Assembly: GCA_003819755.1 (NCBI GenBank)
Contig: RPQK01000431.1
Location: forward strand, 1-6,698
Length of the DNA: 6,698 nt
From: Acidobacteriota bacterium
GTDB taxonomy: Bacteria > Acidobacteriota > UBA6911 > RPQK01
Direction: 5' to 3'
In this document: one piece after another, positions 6,315-6,698 of the stretch
Position numbering within the stretch: position 1 is the first letter of the stretch
Layout of the letters: every line of letters starts with the position of its first letter
Notes under the pieces: model-generated
Seen by the model: only the letters and a program-made list of their open reading frames with translations
The model's database searches: none
Told to the model about the DNA's origin: nothing
Position numbers and translations under genes: made by a program

Positions 6315-6698
6315 TTAATGCAAAACCTCCCACTCGACGGGGACTGAGAATCGCCCTTTCTTGTTGAAACGCAGTGAAATACGACGATATCCGTTGCGGG
6401 GCCCAGGCCCTTCAGCCACCGCCACATTCGGAGCGCTAAGCCGCACGCTGCACGCCACCCCGGGTAATGCGCCCTGGAGCTTCCCGACATTGGCCGAATC
6501 CCCCTCGATGACGACTGTCATCCCCTTGTCGGCCTCCCCTGTCCAGATAAGGACACCTCGCTTCGGCCCGTCGTAGGCGGGCTTGTCCGGAATCGGTGAC
6601 TGTCGCTCGGAAGCGGCCTGGGCGGTTTCCGTCTCCTCGGGTACGGGCTCCGGACTCCGTTCCGGAGTGGCCACAGCAGGCTCGACAACAGCCGGCTC
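6315..6698 (-). CDS. C-terminal 127 residues of an unrecognised Pro/Glu-rich protein (runs off right edge)
   Basis: The frame ends with TGA-class termination at 6315 and stays open to the right edge, so the N-terminus is missing. A GTG at 6674 could be a start, but the same Pro/Glu/Val-rich composition continues upstream of it (EPAVVEPA), so it is probably internal. Visible residues 1-45 are a disordered, acidic Pro-rich tract (PERSPEPVPEETETAQ and similar). From about residue 47 comes a compact, beta-rich domain: GVLIWTGEADKGMTVVIEG, a segment with GALPGVACSVRL, then GPGPRNGYRRISLRF and a final basic strand (KKGRFSVPVEWEVL). I do not recognise the domain; similar short C-terminal modules occur in acidobacterial proteins from memory only. 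It is the most upstream gene visible in the minus-strand cluster and sits 16 nt before the GYF-AIM24 gene. Confidence 0.8.
   Translation of the reverse strand, partial: EPAVVEPAVATPERSPEPVPEETETAQAASERQSPIPDKPAYDGPKRGVLIWTGEADKGMTVVIEGDSANVGKLQGALPGVACSVRLSAPNVAVAEGPGPRNGYRRISLRFNKKGRFSVPVEWEVLH

Noticed and set aside
6299..6490. N-terminal extension of the GYF-AIM24 frame up to 6490
   Set aside because: It would overlap most of the preceding gene, has no domain content, and a well-placed GGGAGG sits before the ATG at 6298.

Overview
This window looks like a piece of an Acidobacteriota chromosome, moderately GC-rich. The strongest pointer is a short PadR-family repressor followed immediately by a very long duplicated FtsX/MacB-type permease with an N-terminal prefix domain (the 'acidobacterial duplicated orphan permease', ADOP). 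That pairing is characteristic of this phylum, especially Solibacter/Bryobacter-like lineages. The assignment is an inference from gene content; no rRNA, tRNA, CRISPR array or transposase is visible.

Layout. Positions 1-492 (minus strand) hold the first 164 codons of an unrecognised, probably exported protein that runs off the left edge. Positions 493-632 form a divergent intergenic region. It contains a sigma70-like promoter wrapped in a symmetric array of four half-sites (two copies of TCTCCT-N9-AGGAGA), the best candidate for the PadR operator. Positions 633-965 encode PadR, and 968-3712 the ADOP permease; the two are effectively contiguous and surely co-transcribed. Positions 3713-3926 are a short convergent spacer with a GC-rich palindrome and a hairpin that probably terminates the opposing operon.

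From the right edge leftwards (minus strand) runs a tight cluster of four genes. They are the C-terminal part of a Pro/Glu-rich protein (6315-6698, open at the edge), a GYF_2-AIM24 fusion (5375-6298), an exported glycine-zipper protein whose start lies inside the AIM24 gene (4771-5403), and a GYF_2 protein with three C-terminal membrane segments (3927-4697). The two GYF_2 proteins share a plan: an N-terminal adaptor, a Pro/Ala linker, then an unrelated C-terminal module.

How the parts may work together. The PadR-ADOP unit reads as a self-regulated, signal-responsive membrane module whose ligand cannot be told from sequence. The minus-strand cluster suggests a membrane or envelope-associated assembly built on GYF adaptors, but its function is unknown. 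The most interesting items are the operator array and the GYF/AIM24/glycine-zipper cluster. I saw no defence system, mobile element or other clearly new machinery.
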